Notes: generated by a model not told the origin, from the letters alone. Counted from the stretch's first letter, positions 27,768 through 37,747 are shown. The stretch is DNA of 64,000 nt from Chryseobacterium sp. SSA4.19 (GCF_022601875.1 NZ_JAKVIP010000002.1:1-64000); one strand, 5' to 3'. A program made the numbers and translations.

Positions 27768-28121
27768 TTAGAATTTAAGTCCTCCTTCTCTCGCACCGTC
27801 AGCAAGAGCCTTAACTCTTCCGTGATATACGAATCCGTTTCTATCAAATACTATATTTTCGATTCCTGCAGCGATAGCTTTGGCAGCGATAGCCTTACCT
27901 ACAGCAGCAGAAACATCAGTTTTTGTTCCGTTAGCCTCAACACCTTTCTCTCTTGAAGAAGCAGAAGCTAAAGTTTTTCCACTGTTATCGTCGATTAACT
28001 GAGCGTAAATTTCCTTATTACTTTTGTATACAGATAATCTTGGCAATTCAGAAGATCCGGAGATTTTTCCTCTTACTCTTCTTTTGATTCTTATTCTTTT
28101 TTCTAATTTACTTAATGCCAT
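27768..28121 (-). CDS. rplR: 50S ribosomal protein L18
   Basis: 117 residues, with [29 protein letters not shown] and the C-terminal [26 protein letters not shown]. It binds 5S rRNA. Standard position between rplF and rpsE. Confidence 0.98.
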   Translation of the reverse strand: MALSKLEKRIRIKRRVRGKISGSSELPRLSVYKSNKEIYAQLIDDNSGKTLASASSREKGVEANGTKTDVSAAVGKAIAAKAIAAGIENIVFDRNGFVYHGRVKALADGAREGGLKF

Positions 28122-28136
28122 AATACTTATAATTTA

Positions 28137-28682
28137 TTAAGCAGATTTACCAGCTTTACGTCTAACAATTTCTCCTACGAATCTTACCCCTTTTCCTTTG
28201 TAAGGCTCAGGTTTTCTGAAAGAACGGATCTTTGCAGCGACCATCCCCAGAAGTTGGTTGTCGTGAGACGTTAAAGTAATAATCGGGTTTTTACCTTTTT
28301 CAGTCAATGTATCAACTTTTACTTCGGTTGGAAGCTCCAATATGATACCGTGAGAGAATCCTAAAGCCAATTCAAGTTTCTGACCTGAATGTGAAGCTCT
28401 GTATCCTACCCCTACGAGTTCCAGTTTCTTTTCGAAACCTGTATTAACACCAACAATCATATTGTTGATTAACGCTCTGTATAAACCGTGAAGCGCTTTG
28501 TGTTGCTTAGAATCAGATGGTCTGTTTACGTTAAGCTCACCATCTTTTTGTTCTAAAGTAATTCCTGCCGTAAGCTCCTGAGAAAGTTCTCCTTTAGGAC
28601 CTTTTACGGTTACTACACTGTTATTTTCAGTGATGGTAACACCAGCTGGAACTGTTATAATTGCTTTACCAATTCTTGACAT
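28137..28682 (-). CDS. rplF: 50S ribosomal protein L6
   Basis: 181 residues, a duplicated L6 fold with MSRIGKAIITVPAGV at the start and the C-terminal KIRSFRKPEPYKGKGVRFVGEIVRRKAGKSA. It lies near the factor-binding site of the 50S subunit. Confidence 0.98.
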   Translation of the reverse strand: MSRIGKAIITVPAGVTITENNSVVTVKGPKGELSQELTAGITLEQKDGELNVNRPSDSKQHKALHGLYRALINNMIVGVNTGFEKKLELVGVGYRASHSGQKLELALGFSHGIILELPTEVKVDTLTEKGKNPIITLTSHDNQLLGMVAAKIRSFRKPEPYKGKGVRFVGEIVRRKAGKSA

Positions 28683-28699
28683 TTTCCTGTGATTAAAAA

Positions 28700-29098
28700 T
28701 TAATAAACATAGCAGATTACTTCACCGCCTACTTTCTCTTCTCTTGCTTTCTTGTCAGTCATTACTCCTTTGGAAGTAGAGATGATAGAAATACCCAAAC
28801 CGTTTAGTACTCTTGGAAGTTCAGTAGAACCTTTGTACTGTCTCAAACCTGGTCTTGAAGCTCTTTGAATAGACTTGATAGCCGGTTTGTTGGTTTGCTT
28901 GTCGTACTTTAAAGCGATTTTGATTGTACCCTGAACAGCGTTTTCTTCAAACTTAAAGTTTAAAATATACCCCTGATCAAATAAAATCTTAGTAATCTCC
29001 TTTTTGATTTTCGATGCAGGAATTTCCACCACCTTGTGGCCTGCGCTTTGTGCGTTCCTTACTCTTGTTAGGAAATCTGAAATTGGATCTGTTACCAT
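28700..29098 (-). CDS. rpsH: 30S ribosomal protein S8
   Basis: 132 residues, MVTDPISDFLTRVRNAQ and the C-terminal GISIISTSKGVMTDKKAREEKVGGEVICYVY. In E. coli S8 represses the spc operon. Here an unusual 351-bp spacer with a hairpin and a promoter-like box precedes the gene, so rpsH onwards may be separately transcribed. Confidence 0.98.
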   Translation of the reverse strand: MVTDPISDFLTRVRNAQSAGHKVVEIPASKIKKEITKILFDQGYILNFKFEENAVQGTIKIALKYDKQTNKPAIKSIQRASRPGLRQYKGSTELPRVLNGLGISIISTSKGVMTDKKAREEKVGGEVICYVY

Positions 29099-29318
29099 TT
29101 TTCTTTTATAAATTATTGGTTAATGACAATCAGTATTGAAAAGACTTGAAGATTAAAGACTATACGGTTCCGAATATATCTTCGCCTGATCTCTTTACCT
29201 TCAGTATCTCAACAACTTAATTGTCACTTTTATTTTTTTAATTTCATTTTTATTCTAATAAACATAACCAAAACGAAGATTAGTTTGCCAGAGAAATAAT
29301 AATTTTCCTGAGCGGGTG

Positions 29319-29326
29319 CAAAAATA
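29319..29326 (-). promoter_or_regulatory. Candidate internal promoter box for rpsH and downstream genes
   Basis: TATTTTTG followed by CACCC on the minus strand matches the -7 consensus. No TTG lies at -33 spacing. It would give a leader of about 215 bases. Confidence 0.35.
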
Positions 29327-29400
29327 CAAAAAAAAAATTAATACTATTTATTTTTTTTCTGCCTCTAAGCCAGCTTAATCTTGTACTCTATTTATTAAAA

Positions 29401-29435
29401 TACAGCTGACTTATAAAATATAGAAGTCAGCTGTA
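29401..29435 (-). terminator. Terminator-like hairpin after rpsN
   Basis: TACAGCTGACTT and AAGTCAGCTGTA form a 12-bp perfect stem around an 11-base loop, followed by TTTT on the minus strand, 14 bases past the rpsN stop. It would terminate or attenuate transcription in the middle of the spc cluster. Confidence 0.6.
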
Positions 29436-29449
29436 AAAATTTTCATTGC

Positions 29450-29719
29450 TTACCAACTAGCTTTTTTAACTCCCGGGATAAGACCGTTATTCGCCATTTC
29501 TCTGAAAGTTACTCTGGAAATTCCGAACGTTCTCATATATCCTCTTGGTCTTCCTGTTAATTTACATCTGTTGTGTAATCTTACAGGAGAAGCATTTTTA
29601 GGTAATTTCTGAAGTGCTTCATAATCACCTGCTTCTTTAAGAGCTTTTCTTTTGTCAGCGTATTTAGCAACCAGTGCTTCTCTCTTGCGCTCACGCGCTT
29701 TCATTGATTCTTTAGCCAT
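29450..29719 (-). CDS. rpsN: 30S ribosomal protein S14
   Basis: 89 residues, the longer zinc-free type. It has [43 protein letters not shown] and the C-terminal [15 protein letters not shown]. It follows rplE by 3 bases and is separated from rpsH by the long spacer. Confidence 0.98.
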   Translation of the reverse strand: MAKESMKARERKREALVAKYADKRKALKEAGDYEALQKLPKNASPVRLHNRCKLTGRPRGYMRTFGISRVTFREMANNGLIPGVKKASW

Positions 29720-29722
29720 TTC

Positions 29723-30274
29723 TTAGTTCTTTTTGAATGGTAAACCGAAGTGAGTTAATAATGCTTTCGCTTCTTTATCTGTTTTTGCAGTAGTAACAAA
29801 AGTGATGTCCATCCCCTGGATTTTTTTCACTTTATCGATAACGATCTCAGGGAAAATGATCTGCTCAGTAATTCCTAAGTTATAGTTACCTCTACCGTCG
29901 AAACCGTCAGCCTTAATTCCAGAGAAATCTCTGATACGTGGCAATGCAGAAGAAGTTAATCTGTCTAAGAACTCATACATTTTGTTAGCTCTTAAAGTAA
30001 CTTTAGCTCCTACAGGCATTCCTTTTCTCAATTTAAAGGCAGCCTCATCTTTCTTAGAGATAGTACCAACAGCCTTTTGACCGGTGATATTTGTAAGCTC
30101 TTCTACAGCATAATCAATGATTTTTTTGTCTGCAGTGGCATCACCTAATCCTTGAGAAAGAATGATTTTTTCCAATTTAGGTACTTGCATTACTGACTTG
30201 TACCCAAATTCTTCCATCATTGCAGGAACAATTGTTTCTTTATATGCTTTCTTGGGTCTTGCTATATATTCCAT
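29723..30274 (-). CDS. rplE: 50S ribosomal protein L5
   Basis: 183 residues, with [47 protein letters not shown] and [18 protein letters not shown]. It binds 5S rRNA and contacts the P-site tRNA. Confidence 0.98.
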   Translation of the reverse strand: MEYIARPKKAYKETIVPAMMEEFGYKSVMQVPKLEKIILSQGLGDATADKKIIDYAVEELTNITGQKAVGTISKKDEAAFKLRKGMPVGAKVTLRANKMYEFLDRLTSSALPRIRDFSGIKADGFDGRGNYNLGITEQIIFPEIVIDKVKKIQGMDITFVTTAKTDKEAKALLTHFGLPFKKN

Positions 30275-30287
30275 GTGTTCTTAAAAA

Positions 30288-30614
30288 TTATAAAGTTTCA
30301 CCCGTTTTTTTATCGATTCTTACTTTCTTATCTCCTTCAGTCTTGTAACCTACTTTGATTGCTTTTCCGTCTTTACCAACTAAAGCAACGTTTGAGATAT
30401 GAATAGAAGCTTCTTTTTCAGTAATTCCTCCCTGAGGATTTGAAGCGGAAGGCTTAACGTGTTTTTTAACGATGTTAAGTCCTGCAACAATAACTCTAGG
30501 GTCTCTTCCTTCTTTTTTAATCACTTCAATAACTTCACCAGTTTTACCTTTGATATCTTTCTTACCAGTAGTAATGATTACGTTATCTCCTCTTTTTATT
30601 TTTAACTTTGACAT
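30288..30614 (-). CDS. rplX: 50S ribosomal protein L24
   Basis: 108 residues with the KOW motif near the N-terminus (KIKRGDNVIITTGKKDIKGKTGEVIEVIKK) and the GGITEKEASIHISNVAL segment. An early assembly initiator of the large subunit. Confidence 0.98.
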   Translation of the reverse strand: MSKLKIKRGDNVIITTGKKDIKGKTGEVIEVIKKEGRDPRVIVAGLNIVKKHVKPSASNPQGGITEKEASIHISNVALVGKDGKAIKVGYKTEGDKKVRIDKKTGETL

Positions 30615-30636
30615 TTTCTTTTAAAAATTTTTAAAA

Positions 30637-31005
30637 TTAAAGTACTTCAGGAGCTAATGAAATGATTTTCATATATTCTTTGTCTCTCAACTCACGGGCA
30701 ACCGGTCCGAAAACACGGGTTCCTCTCATTTCTCCTGCTGCGTTTAGCAATACACAAGCGTTGTCTTCGAACTTGATGTATGAACCATCTTTTCTTCTTA
30801 CCGCTTTTTTAGTTCTTACTACGACAGCTTTAGATACCTGGCCTTTCTTTGCGTTTCCTGATGGTGTGGAATCTTTGATAGTAACAACGATTTTATCACC
30901 AACTGAAGCATATCTTCTTCTGGTTCCTCCCAGAACTCTGATAACCAATACTTCTTTAGCACCTGTATTATCAGCAACTTTTAATCTTGATTCTGTTTGT
31001 AACAT
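30637..31005 (-). CDS. rplN: 50S ribosomal protein L14
   Basis: 122 residues, [27 protein letters not shown] and [28 protein letters not shown]. The full five-stranded barrel protein at the subunit interface. Confidence 0.98.
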   Translation of the reverse strand: MLQTESRLKVADNTGAKEVLVIRVLGGTRRRYASVGDKIVVTIKDSTPSGNAKKGQVSKAVVVRTKKAVRRKDGSYIKFEDNACVLLNAAGEMRGTRVFGPVARELRDKEYMKIISLAPEVL

Positions 31006-31007
31006 TA

Positions 31008-31262
31008 TTACTTAGCTTTTTCAATGATTCTTACTAATCTCCATCTCTTGCTCTTGCTCATAGGTCTAGTTTCCTGGATCAGAACTGTATCACCTTCTGT
31101 GCATTCGTTGTTTTCGTCATGTGCAGTATATTTTTTCGTTTTCAAAACGAATTTACCGTACATCGGGTGCTTTACTCTTGTAGTTTCGCTAACAACAATA
31201 GTTTTTTCCATTTTATTGCTGGAAACCACTCCGATTCTTTCTTTTCTTAAATTTCTATCCAT
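31008..31262 (-). CDS. rpsQ: 30S ribosomal protein S17
   Basis: 84 residues, with [34 protein letters not shown] and [20 protein letters not shown], the OB-fold S17 signature. It is 2 bases from rplN. Confidence 0.98.
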   Translation of the reverse strand: MDRNLRKERIGVVSSNKMEKTIVVSETTRVKHPMYGKFVLKTKKYTAHDENNECTEGDTVLIQETRPMSKSKRWRLVRIIEKAK

Positions 31263-31274
31263 TGTAAAAGGAAA

Positions 31275-31460
31275 TTATTGTTTGTTAGTTAACTCAGTAT
31301 TTAGTCTAGCGATTGTTTTTCTCAAATCTCTGATTTGGATCGGGTTTTCAACTGGGCTGATTGCATGAGCCAATTTCAATTTAGAATATTGAGCTTTTGC
31401 TTCAGTAAGTTGAGCTTGAAGATCACCCGCGCTTAAATTTTTAATATCAGCTTTTTTCAT
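31275..31460 (-). CDS. rpmC: 50S ribosomal protein L29
   Basis: 61 residues from the ATG at 31460 (MKKADIKNLSAGDLQ). A longer frame from a TTG at 31469 adds only MYT and is unlikely. The helical hairpin with LKLAHAISPVENPIQIRDLRKTIARLNTEL is typical of L29 at the tunnel exit. Confidence 0.97.
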   Translation of the reverse strand: MKKADIKNLSAGDLQAQLTEAKAQYSKLKLAHAISPVENPIQIRDLRKTIARLNTELTNKQ

Positions 31461-31472
31461 TGTATACAAAGA

Positions 31473-31898
31473 TTAAAGAGGTTTAACAAAATCGTTAGCC
31501 ACTATGAATTTGGTAACTACCGGTAATTTCTGTGCTGCAAGTCGAAGAGCTTCCTTAGCAATTTCGTAAGGTACACCTCCTACTTCAAACATAATTTTAC
31601 CAGGTTTTACTACAGCTACCCAATATTCCACGGCACCTTTACCTTTACCCATCCTTACTTCGGCTGGTTTCTTGGTAATCGGCTTATCCGGGAAGATTTT
31701 GATCCATAACTGACCTTCTCTCTTCATATATCTTGTTGCAGCAATACGCGCAGCTTCAATTTGTCTCGCAGTGATCCAAGCACCTTCTGTCGCCTTGATC
31801 CCGAAAGTTCCATAAGCAAGTTGGCTCCCTCTCTGGGCACTCCCCTTCATCTTCATCTTATGAACTCTACGGAACTTGGTTCTTTTTGGTTGTAACAT
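31473..31898 (-). CDS. rplP: 50S ribosomal protein L16
   Basis: 141 residues, [19 protein letters not shown] and [38 protein letters not shown]. It helps organise the A site. It is preceded by an unusual 97-bp AT-rich gap with a heptanucleotide repeat. Confidence 0.98.
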   Translation of the reverse strand: MLQPKRTKFRRVHKMKMKGSAQRGSQLAYGTFGIKATEGAWITARQIEAARIAATRYMKREGQLWIKIFPDKPITKKPAEVRMGKGKGAVEYWVAVVKPGKIMFEVGGVPYEIAKEALRLAAQKLPVVTKFIVANDFVKPL

Positions 31899-31907
31899 AA
31901 TTTCTAA

Positions 31908-31935
31908 ATTTTAGATTTTAGATTTTAGATTTTAG
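31908..31935. repeat. Four tandem copies of ATTTTAG between rpsC and rplP
   Basis: Four perfect ATTTTAG units run into a T-rich tract. On the minus (transcribed) strand they read CTAAAAT. Short tandem repeats of this kind can vary in copy number by slippage; nothing shows this here. Confidence 0.8.
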
Positions 31936-31995
31936 ATTTTTTTTATTTTAAAAAAGTAACGGTAATTTAAAATTCAAAATTTCTATCTAAAATTT

Positions 31996-32754
31996 TTAAT
32001 TATTATTGTTATTATTGTTATTGTTTTTTCTAGGTCTTCTGTTGTCTCTGTCTCCTCCTCTGTTATCTCTTCTATCTCCAGACGGACCTCCTTTTTTCTG
32101 TTGTCCCACTAGAGGAGAAAGTTCTCTTTTACCGTAAACTTCCCCTTTCATGATCCAAACTTTTACGCCTAGCTTACCGTACTGAGTAAGTGCTTCACCA
32201 ATATGGTAATCGATATCTGCTCTGAAAGTAGACAAAGGAATTCTTCCGTCTTTGAAAGATTCGCTTCTTGCCATTTCAGCACCGTTCAATCTACCAGAGA
32301 TCTGAACTTTGATACCTTCAGCACCCATTCTCATGGTACCTGCGATAGCCATCTTAACCGCTCTTCTGTAAGAGATTCTGTTTTCGATTTGCTTAGCGAT
32401 GCTGTCTGCAACCAATACTGCGTCAAGCTCAGGTCTTTTAATTTCGAAGATGTTGATCTGAATATCCTTTTTAGTCAATTTCTTCAACTCTTCTTTCAGT
32501 TTGTCAACTTCCTGACCTCCTTTCCCGATGATTAATCCCGGTCTGGCGGTAGTGATTGTAACTGTTACTAATTTTAATGTTCTTTCAATATAAATTCTTG
32601 AAATACCACCTTTAGATAATCTAGCTTCAAGGTATCTTCTGATTTTGTAGTCTTCAGCGATTCTGTCTCCATAATCGTTTCCACCAAACCAGTTAGAATC
32701 CCATCCTCTGATGATACCTAATCTATTACCAATTGGATTTGTCTTCTGTCCCAT
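31996..32754 (-). CDS. rpsC: 30S ribosomal protein S3 with Asn-rich tail
   Basis: 252 residues. The KH domain ([40 protein letters not shown]) and the C-terminal S3 domain ([33 protein letters not shown]) are standard. Beyond residue about 220 a tail [18 protein letters not shown] ends in nine consecutive Asn residues encoded by AAT/AAC triplets, a simple-sequence repeat at the stop codon. Confidence 0.97.
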   Translation of the reverse strand: MGQKTNPIGNRLGIIRGWDSNWFGGNDYGDRIAEDYKIRRYLEARLSKGGISRIYIERTLKLVTVTITTARPGLIIGKGGQEVDKLKEELKKLTKKDIQINIFEIKRPELDAVLVADSIAKQIENRISYRRAVKMAIAGTMRMGAEGIKVQISGRLNGAEMARSESFKDGRIPLSTFRADIDYHIGEALTQYGKLGVKVWIMKGEVYGKRELSPLVGQQKKGGPSGDRRDNRGGDRDNRRPRKNNNNNNNNN

Positions 32755-32761
32755 ACCTTGA

Positions 32762-33160
32762 TTAATTTTCTTTTGTACCTAAGATTAGTGTAATGTGGTT
32801 TGATCTTTTTCTGATTCTGTACCCTCTACCTTGCGGAGCCGGTCTCAGTCTCTTCAATTGTCTTGCACTGTCTACAAAAATTTCTTTAACGATAAGGTTT
32901 GCTTCTTCAATATCAGCACCTTCGTTTTTAGACTGCCAGTTTGCCATTGCAGAAAGTAAAACTTTCTCCAATTTGTTGGAAGCGTCTTTTTTAGAATATT
33001 TTAGAATATATAAAGCTTTGTCTACTTCTACTCCTCTGATGATATCAGCTACCAATCTCATTTTTCTCGGAGAAGATGGGCAATCATTATGTAATGCTTT
33101 TGCTACATCCTGATTTGTTAATTTACGTGCTAATGCACTTTCTCTTTTTCTTGATCCCAT
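32762..33160 (-). CDS. rplV: 50S ribosomal protein L22
   Basis: 132 residues, with [51 protein letters not shown] and the tunnel-lining beta hairpin [20 protein letters not shown]. Macrolide contacts lie in that hairpin. Confidence 0.98.
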   Translation of the reverse strand: MGSRKRESALARKLTNQDVAKALHNDCPSSPRKMRLVADIIRGVEVDKALYILKYSKKDASNKLEKVLLSAMANWQSKNEGADIEEANLIVKEIFVDSARQLKRLRPAPQGRGYRIRKRSNHITLILGTKEN

Positions 33161-33162
33161 GA

Positions 33163-33441
33163 TTATCTGCTACCTTTATTTTTGTTACCACCATGACCTC
33201 TGAAAGATCTTGTTGGAGAAAATTCGCCTAACTTGTGACCTACCATGTTCTCTGTAACGTAAACAGGGATAAAAGATTTCCCGTTGTGTACAGCGATAGT
33301 CTGTCCTACGAAGTCCGGAGAGATCATAGACGCTCTAGACCAAGTTTTGATAACTGTCTTTTTACCAGACTCTATATTTGCCTGAACCTTCTTATCTAAA
33401 GTATATGCGATGAATGGTCCTTTTTTAAGTGATCTTGCCAT
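33163..33441 (-). CDS. rpsS: 30S ribosomal protein S19
   Basis: 92 residues, [21 protein letters not shown] and [55 protein letters not shown]. It sits 2 bases from each neighbour. Confidence 0.98.
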   Translation of the reverse strand: MARSLKKGPFIAYTLDKKVQANIESGKKTVIKTWSRASMISPDFVGQTIAVHNGKSFIPVYVTENMVGHKLGEFSPTRSFRGHGGNKNKGSR

Positions 33442-33443
33442 AA

Positions 33444-34265
33444 TTATTTTCTTTTAGATATGATATGACGGTTAGACGCTTTATTTTTCTTTCTGGTTTT
33501 GTAACCTTTAGCCGGCTTACCATTTCTAGATCTTGGGTGACCTCCGGAAGAACGTCCTTCACCACCACCCATCGGGTGATCCACAGGGTTCATTACTACC
33601 GGTCTTGTTCTTGGTCTTCTGCCTAACCATCTGCTTCTACCAGCCTTACCTGATACTGTCAGCTGATGATCCGAGTTGGAAACTGAACCAATCATTGCCA
33701 TACATTCAGTAAGGATCATTCTTGATTCTCCTGAAGGTAATTTAATAATCGCATATTTTCCGTCTCTTGAAGTCAACTGAGCCGAAGAACCAGCACTTCT
33801 TGCTAAAATAGCACCTTGACCAGGCTTCATTTCAACACAAGAAATTACTGTACCCAATGGAATGTTTTTCAATTTCATTGCGTTTCCTACATTAGGTTCA
33901 ACGCTTTCTCCTGAAACTACTTTCTGATCTACTTTGATACCGTTTGGAGCGATAATATATCTCTTCTCTCCGTCAGCATACTCCAATAAAGCGATAAATG
34001 CAGTTCTGTTTGGATCATATTCTACAGTTTTTACCGTTGCTTCAACATTTGCTTTGTTTCTTTTGAAGTCGATAATTCTGTATTTCTTTTTGTGTCCACC
34101 GCCGGTGTAACGCATGGTCATTTTACCAGTTTGGTTACGTCCACCTGACTTACTAATACCAACCGTTAGAGATTTCTCTGGTTTGTTGGTAGTAATTTCC
34201 TCAAAGTTGTTAACAACTCTGAATCTCTGTCCCGGGGTGATAGGTTTTAATTTTCTAACAGACAT
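33444..34265 (-). CDS. rplB: 50S ribosomal protein L2
   Basis: 273 residues, with [27 protein letters not shown] and the conserved [31 protein letters not shown] loop holding the functional His. It is close to the peptidyl-transferase centre. Confidence 0.98.
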   Translation of the reverse strand: MSVRKLKPITPGQRFRVVNNFEEITTNKPEKSLTVGISKSGGRNQTGKMTMRYTGGGHKKKYRIIDFKRNKANVEATVKTVEYDPNRTAFIALLEYADGEKRYIIAPNGIKVDQKVVSGESVEPNVGNAMKLKNIPLGTVISCVEMKPGQGAILARSAGSSAQLTSRDGKYAIIKLPSGESRMILTECMAMIGSVSNSDHQLTVSGKAGRSRWLGRRPRTRPVVMNPVDHPMGGGEGRSSGGHPRSRNGKPAKGYKTRKKNKASNRHIISKRK

Positions 34266-34287
34266 TACTATTATTTATAATTAATAA

Positions 34288-34578
34288 TTAATTTACAGCA
34301 AAAATATCGATAACCTCACCTTCAGCAAGCTTGATTACCGCTTTTTTCAATTTGTTTGTCTTTCCAACCTGAAGACCTTTTTTAGTGTATTTTGAAGAAA
34401 CCTTCGGAGCATAAATCATGGTGTTAACGTCTGCTACTTTTACACCGTAAGCCGCTTCTACAGCTTTTTTAATCTGGATTTTATTCGCCTTAGGATTCAC
34501 TAAGAAAGAATAAGAACCTCTTAAATCCGTAAGGTAATTAGCCTTTTCTGATATAACTGGTTTAATAATAACTGACAT
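34288..34578 (-). CDS. rplW: 50S ribosomal protein L23
   Basis: 96 residues, with IIKPVISEKANYLTDLRGSYSFLVNPKANKIQIKKAVEAAYGVKVADVNTM. It forms the docking site for trigger factor and SRP at the tunnel exit. 3 bases from rplD. Confidence 0.98.
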   Translation of the reverse strand: MSVIIKPVISEKANYLTDLRGSYSFLVNPKANKIQIKKAVEAAYGVKVADVNTMIYAPKVSSKYTKKGLQVGKTNKLKKAVIKLAEGEVIDIFAVN

Positions 34579-34581
34579 GAT

Positions 34582-35211
34582 TTATTTCTTTAAATTTTCC
34601 TGGAATTTTTCAACTGCACCTTCAAAGAAAACGATCTCACCTGCATTTACCAAGTCGTAAGAACTCACTTCGTTGAAGTTCATCACTTTGGTCTTAGGCA
34701 AGTTTCTTGAAGATAAATATACATTCTTGTTCGCTTCAGGAAGAATAAACAAAGATTTTTTACCGTTCAATGTTAATGCATCTAATAAAGTAATGAAATC
34801 TTTCGTTTTAGGAGCGTCTAAGCTCAAATCTTCTAAAACCCTGATGCTGTTGTCTCTCATTTTCTGAGATAAAACAGATTTTTTAGCTAATCTCTTAAGA
34901 GCCTTGTTCAATTTGAATCTGTAGTCTCTTGGTTTTGGTCCGAATACTCTACCTCCACCTCTGAAAGTTGGAGATTTGATATCACCATATCTAGCAGAAC
35001 CAGATCCTTTTTGCTTCTTAAGCTTCTTAGTAGAAGCAGTGATTTCGCTTCTTTCTTTTGATTTATGAGTCCCTTGTCTCTGTGCGGCAAGGTACTGTTT
35101 AACTTCTAAGTAAACCGCGTGCTGATTTGGCTCAATTCCGAATACTGTTTCGTCTAGAGTTACTTTTCTTCCGGTCTCTTTTCCTGATGTATTTAATACT
35201 ACTAGTTCCAT
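34582..35211 (-). CDS. rplD: 50S ribosomal protein L4
   Basis: 209 residues, with the tunnel loop [33 protein letters not shown] and a C-terminal Rossmann-like part. In E. coli L4 represses the S10 operon. Its start overlaps the rplC stop by 10 bases. Confidence 0.98.
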   Translation of the reverse strand: MELVVLNTSGKETGRKVTLDETVFGIEPNQHAVYLEVKQYLAAQRQGTHKSKERSEITASTKKLKKQKGSGSARYGDIKSPTFRGGGRVFGPKPRDYRFKLNKALKRLAKKSVLSQKMRDNSIRVLEDLSLDAPKTKDFITLLDALTLNGKKSLFILPEANKNVYLSSRNLPKTKVMNFNEVSSYDLVNAGEIVFFEGAVEKFQENLKK

Positions 35212-35828
35212 TTTCTGATAATTACATAAGAATTTTTAGCTCCCGGAACAGCACCTTTTACTACTAAAAGATTTTGTTCTTGATCCACTTTTAATACCTG
35301 AAGGTTTTGAACAGTTACCTGATTACCTCCCATTCTTCCAGCCATTCTCATCCCTTTGAATACTCTTGAAGGGTCTGATCCAGCACCGATAGAACCTGGA
35401 GCTCTAAGTCTGTTGTGCTGACCATGAGTTGCCTGCATTACACCTCCAAATCCGTGTCTTTTAACAACACCCTGGAAGCCTTTACCTTTTGAAGTTCCTG
35501 TTACGTCAACATATTCTCCCTCAGAGAATAAATCAACTTTTACTTCTTCTCCTACTTTTACTTCGTCAACGAATTCTCTGTAGAATTCTACCAACTTCGC
35601 TTTAGGAGCTGAACCAGCCTTTTTGAAATGACCAGCTAACGCCTTACCAACGTTCTTCTCACTCTTGTCATCGAAACCTAACTGAACTGACTTATAACCG
35701 TCTTTTTCAATGGTTCTGACCTGTAAAACCGAGCACGGACCAGCTTGAATAACTGTACAAGGAATATTTTTCCCTGCTTCGTCAAACAAAGATGTCATAC
35801 CGATTTTTTTACCAATAATACCTGACAT
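35202..35828 (-). CDS. rplC: 50S ribosomal protein L3
   Basis: 208 residues, [32 protein letters not shown] and [49 protein letters not shown]. It is the first gene of this block because rpsJ, normally directly upstream, lies about 7 kb away behind fusA. It has its own full-consensus promoter. Confidence 0.98.
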   Translation of the reverse strand: MSGIIGKKIGMTSLFDEAGKNIPCTVIQAGPCSVLQVRTIEKDGYKSVQLGFDDKSEKNVGKALAGHFKKAGSAPKAKLVEFYREFVDEVKVGEEVKVDLFSEGEYVDVTGTSKGKGFQGVVKRHGFGGVMQATHGQHNRLRAPGSIGAGSDPSRVFKGMRMAGRMGGNQVTVQNLQVLKVDQEQNLLVVKGAVPGAKNSYVIIRKWN

Positions 35829-36295
35829 TGTTTATATAATAATAAAATTTATCTTCTGTTTCATATCATTTTGAGGAATCTAAAGTAATTTCTACGTTTG
35901 ATATAGGCATACTATGTCCTAAAATGAGTGTGCAAATTTATGAATAAATTTATTACTGACAAACATTTGGTGCAAAATATTTTGATTTTTAATGGATTAG
36001 GTCATTTTTGAGAAAATCTCTCATATTCCTTTAAAATATTTTTAAACGGATCGAAAATTTAATGGTGAATGTATACTCCCACAACAATGAAAACATTTTT
36101 TAGTTTTCAATTTTTTATAATGAATACTTTTCGAAGCCCGCATTTAGCAGCTGCACTATTAAATCTTGCTCCATTAACTGCCATTAAGTCAATGAATTTG
36201 CAACTTATTTTTGAGAGACCCATGATTAAGCTCTCTTAACAGCTTTACGGTGTACTTTTTGATACCCTATTTTTTAATTCTAAATCCTTTATTAA
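35829..36295. other. 467-bp intergenic region between rplC and the plus-strand module
   Basis: Contains the rplC promoter (35933-35962) on the minus strand. A 50-codon plus-strand frame (36087-36239, MKTFFSFQFFIMN...) has no signal of coding beyond an ATG. No terminator or repeat was recognised. Confidence 0.6.
35933..35962 (-). promoter_or_regulatory. rplC-operon promoter, TTG-N19-TAAATTTG
   Basis: On the minus strand TTG (35962-35960) and TAAATTTG (35940-35933) are exactly 19 bases apart, the preferred Bacteroidota arrangement. This leaves a leader of about 100 bases before rplC. Confidence 0.77.
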
Positions 36296-36709
36296 ATGAA
36301 AAAAGCACTCAGCATACTCGTATTATGCATCGGCATCCTCTCATTTGCACAATCAAAAGCTCCATTTACAGGTAAAAGAGATTTTGTTATCGAGCAGGGA
36401 ACTAGCGGCTCCGGAACCCCGGCTTATTATCTGGATATAAAAAGTAACGGCGATGTCCATTTTGGCTTCCTGCAGGTTAACCAGGCCGACGGTACGGAAA
36501 CGAAAGAAGAAATTAATGCCGGAAAGTATAACCCGAAAGTAATGAAAGTCCATTTTAAAACATATAATGAGACCTTTTACGTAAAATTTGATAAAGAAAA
36601 AATTTATCTTACCGATGCAAAGGGAAACATTAAAAAGTCTGATGACTGTTGTCCGGTTTCTGAAATGGCGAACATAAACTGTAATTGCGAAGGCAAGCTA
36701 TACCGGTAA
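36296..36709 (+). CDS. Small secreted protein of unknown function
   Basis: 137 residues. A signal peptide (MKKALSILVLCIGILSFAQ) is followed by a beta-rich body (YYLDIKSNGDVHFGFLQVNQADGTE, MKVHFKTYNETFYVKFDKEKIYLTDAKGNIKK). A cysteine-rich end (DDCCPVSEMANINCNCEGKLYR) holds four cysteines. No family recognised. The TAA overlaps the ATG of the next gene (TAATG), so translation is coupled. First gene of a three-gene plus-strand module inserted between rplC and rpsJ. Confidence 0.75.
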   Translation: MKKALSILVLCIGILSFAQSKAPFTGKRDFVIEQGTSGSGTPAYYLDIKSNGDVHFGFLQVNQADGTETKEEINAGKYNPKVMKVHFKTYNETFYVKFDKEKIYLTDAKGNIKKSDDCCPVSEMANINCNCEGKLYR

Positions 36710-37695
36710 TGAAATCCCTTACATTTTTACTGCTTTTATTCTTTTTAATTTTTTTATCGTGTACGAAGAAAGAATCCCATCCGTATACATTTTATTACTG
36801 GAAAACCAGACTTGCCCTGGACAGTAAAGAAAAGGAAGTATTGGATCGGGCTTCAGTACCTTATTTGTATACACGGTTTTTTGACATTGATAAAATTAAC
36901 GGGAAATTTCAGCCTGTAGGAACCGTTACAATGACCAAAAGCTTTAGAACCGATAAAAAAATCATTCCTGTTGTTTTCATTACCAACCGCACGTTTCTTT
37001 ATATTAAAAAGGAAGACATCAGATTCCTTGCACAAAGCGTTAATGATCTGATCAGGAAAAAGATCTCGCAATATGACCTTAAAACAAATCATGAAATCCA
37101 GATTGACTGCGATTGGACCGCTGGTACACGTGATGATTATTTTAATTTCCTTAAAGCATTAAAAACAATCTCAGGAAAAGACATTACCTGTACCCTGAGA
37201 CTCCATCAGGTAAAAGATAAAAGCCTGACAGGGGTTCCGCCTGTAGAGAAAGTCTACCTCATGTGCTATTCCACCTCTTCCCCATTGGACCATTCAGATA
37301 AAAATTCAATTCTTGATGTAAATACTTTAAAAAGTTATCTGGACAAGATTGACGAATATCCGGTCAGGCACATTGAAGTTGCCCTTCCTATCTACTCATG
37401 GGGAATCGTCACCAATTACCTGGGAAAACATAAATTAATCAATGCACTGTCTGCAAAAGACCTGGAAAATACCAATTTTAAAAGACTTTCGGAACATGAA
37501 ATTGAAATTCAGAAAGACGGATTTTATTTCGGAAATTATTTAAATAAAGGATTCAGAATTAAGATTGAGGAAATTTCCGATCAACAATTGAAGGAAGTAA
37601 TTCATTTTCTGGATAAAAAAATACCTCACTTTAAAATCATCTATTATCAGTTAGACAGTAAATTTGTTACCGGACAGAATTTTATTTTCCAGTAA
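36709..37695 (+). CDS. Lipoprotein with probable TIM-barrel (DUF3142-like pattern)
   Basis: 328 residues from the ATG at 36709. The longer frame to 36685 would overlap the previous gene and lacks the signal. The lipoprotein signal is MKSLTFLLLLFFLIFLSC. The sequence HEIQIDCDWTAGTRDDYFNFLKALK followed by ITCTLRLHQV has the spacing of a TIM-barrel glycoside-hydrolase-like fold. It recalls DUF3142 proteins, whose 'LQIDFD' motif is similar. The later segment EVALPIYSWGIV fits a barrel strand ending in aromatics. Catalysis is not established. Co-expressed with the secreted 137-residue protein and the 900-residue protein. Confidence 0.75.
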   Translation: MKSLTFLLLLFFLIFLSCTKKESHPYTFYYWKTRLALDSKEKEVLDRASVPYLYTRFFDIDKINGKFQPVGTVTMTKSFRTDKKIIPVVFITNRTFLYIKKEDIRFLAQSVNDLIRKKISQYDLKTNHEIQIDCDWTAGTRDDYFNFLKALKTISGKDITCTLRLHQVKDKSLTGVPPVEKVYLMCYSTSSPLDHSDKNSILDVNTLKSYLDKIDEYPVRHIEVALPIYSWGIVTNYLGKHKLINALSAKDLENTNFKRLSEHEIEIQKDGFYFGNYLNKGFRIKIEEISDQQLKEVIHFLDKKIPHFKIIYYQLDSKFVTGQNFIFQ

Positions 37696-37747
37696 TTATC
37701 CTAAAACCTATCTCATTTCGTTATACATAAAAACACCAAATATAATT

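Larger units (their letters stand above)
29099..29449 (-). other. 351-bp spacer inside the spc operon
   Basis: No coding frame of note. It holds a terminator-like hairpin (29401-29435), a TAnnTTTG box (29319-29326), long A/T runs and nothing else recognised. Other gaps in this ribosomal cluster are mostly under 25 bases. Confidence 0.7.

Noticed and set aside
29099..29449. Possible missing ribosomal gene in the spacer
   Set aside because: All expected spc genes are accounted for on both sides and no frame resembles a ribosomal protein.
36087..36239. A 50-codon plus-strand frame (MKTFFSFQFFIMNTF...) between rplC and the secreted-protein gene
   Set aside because: No promoter, signal or recognised motif; composition is that of AT-rich spacer. 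Kept only as a remark.
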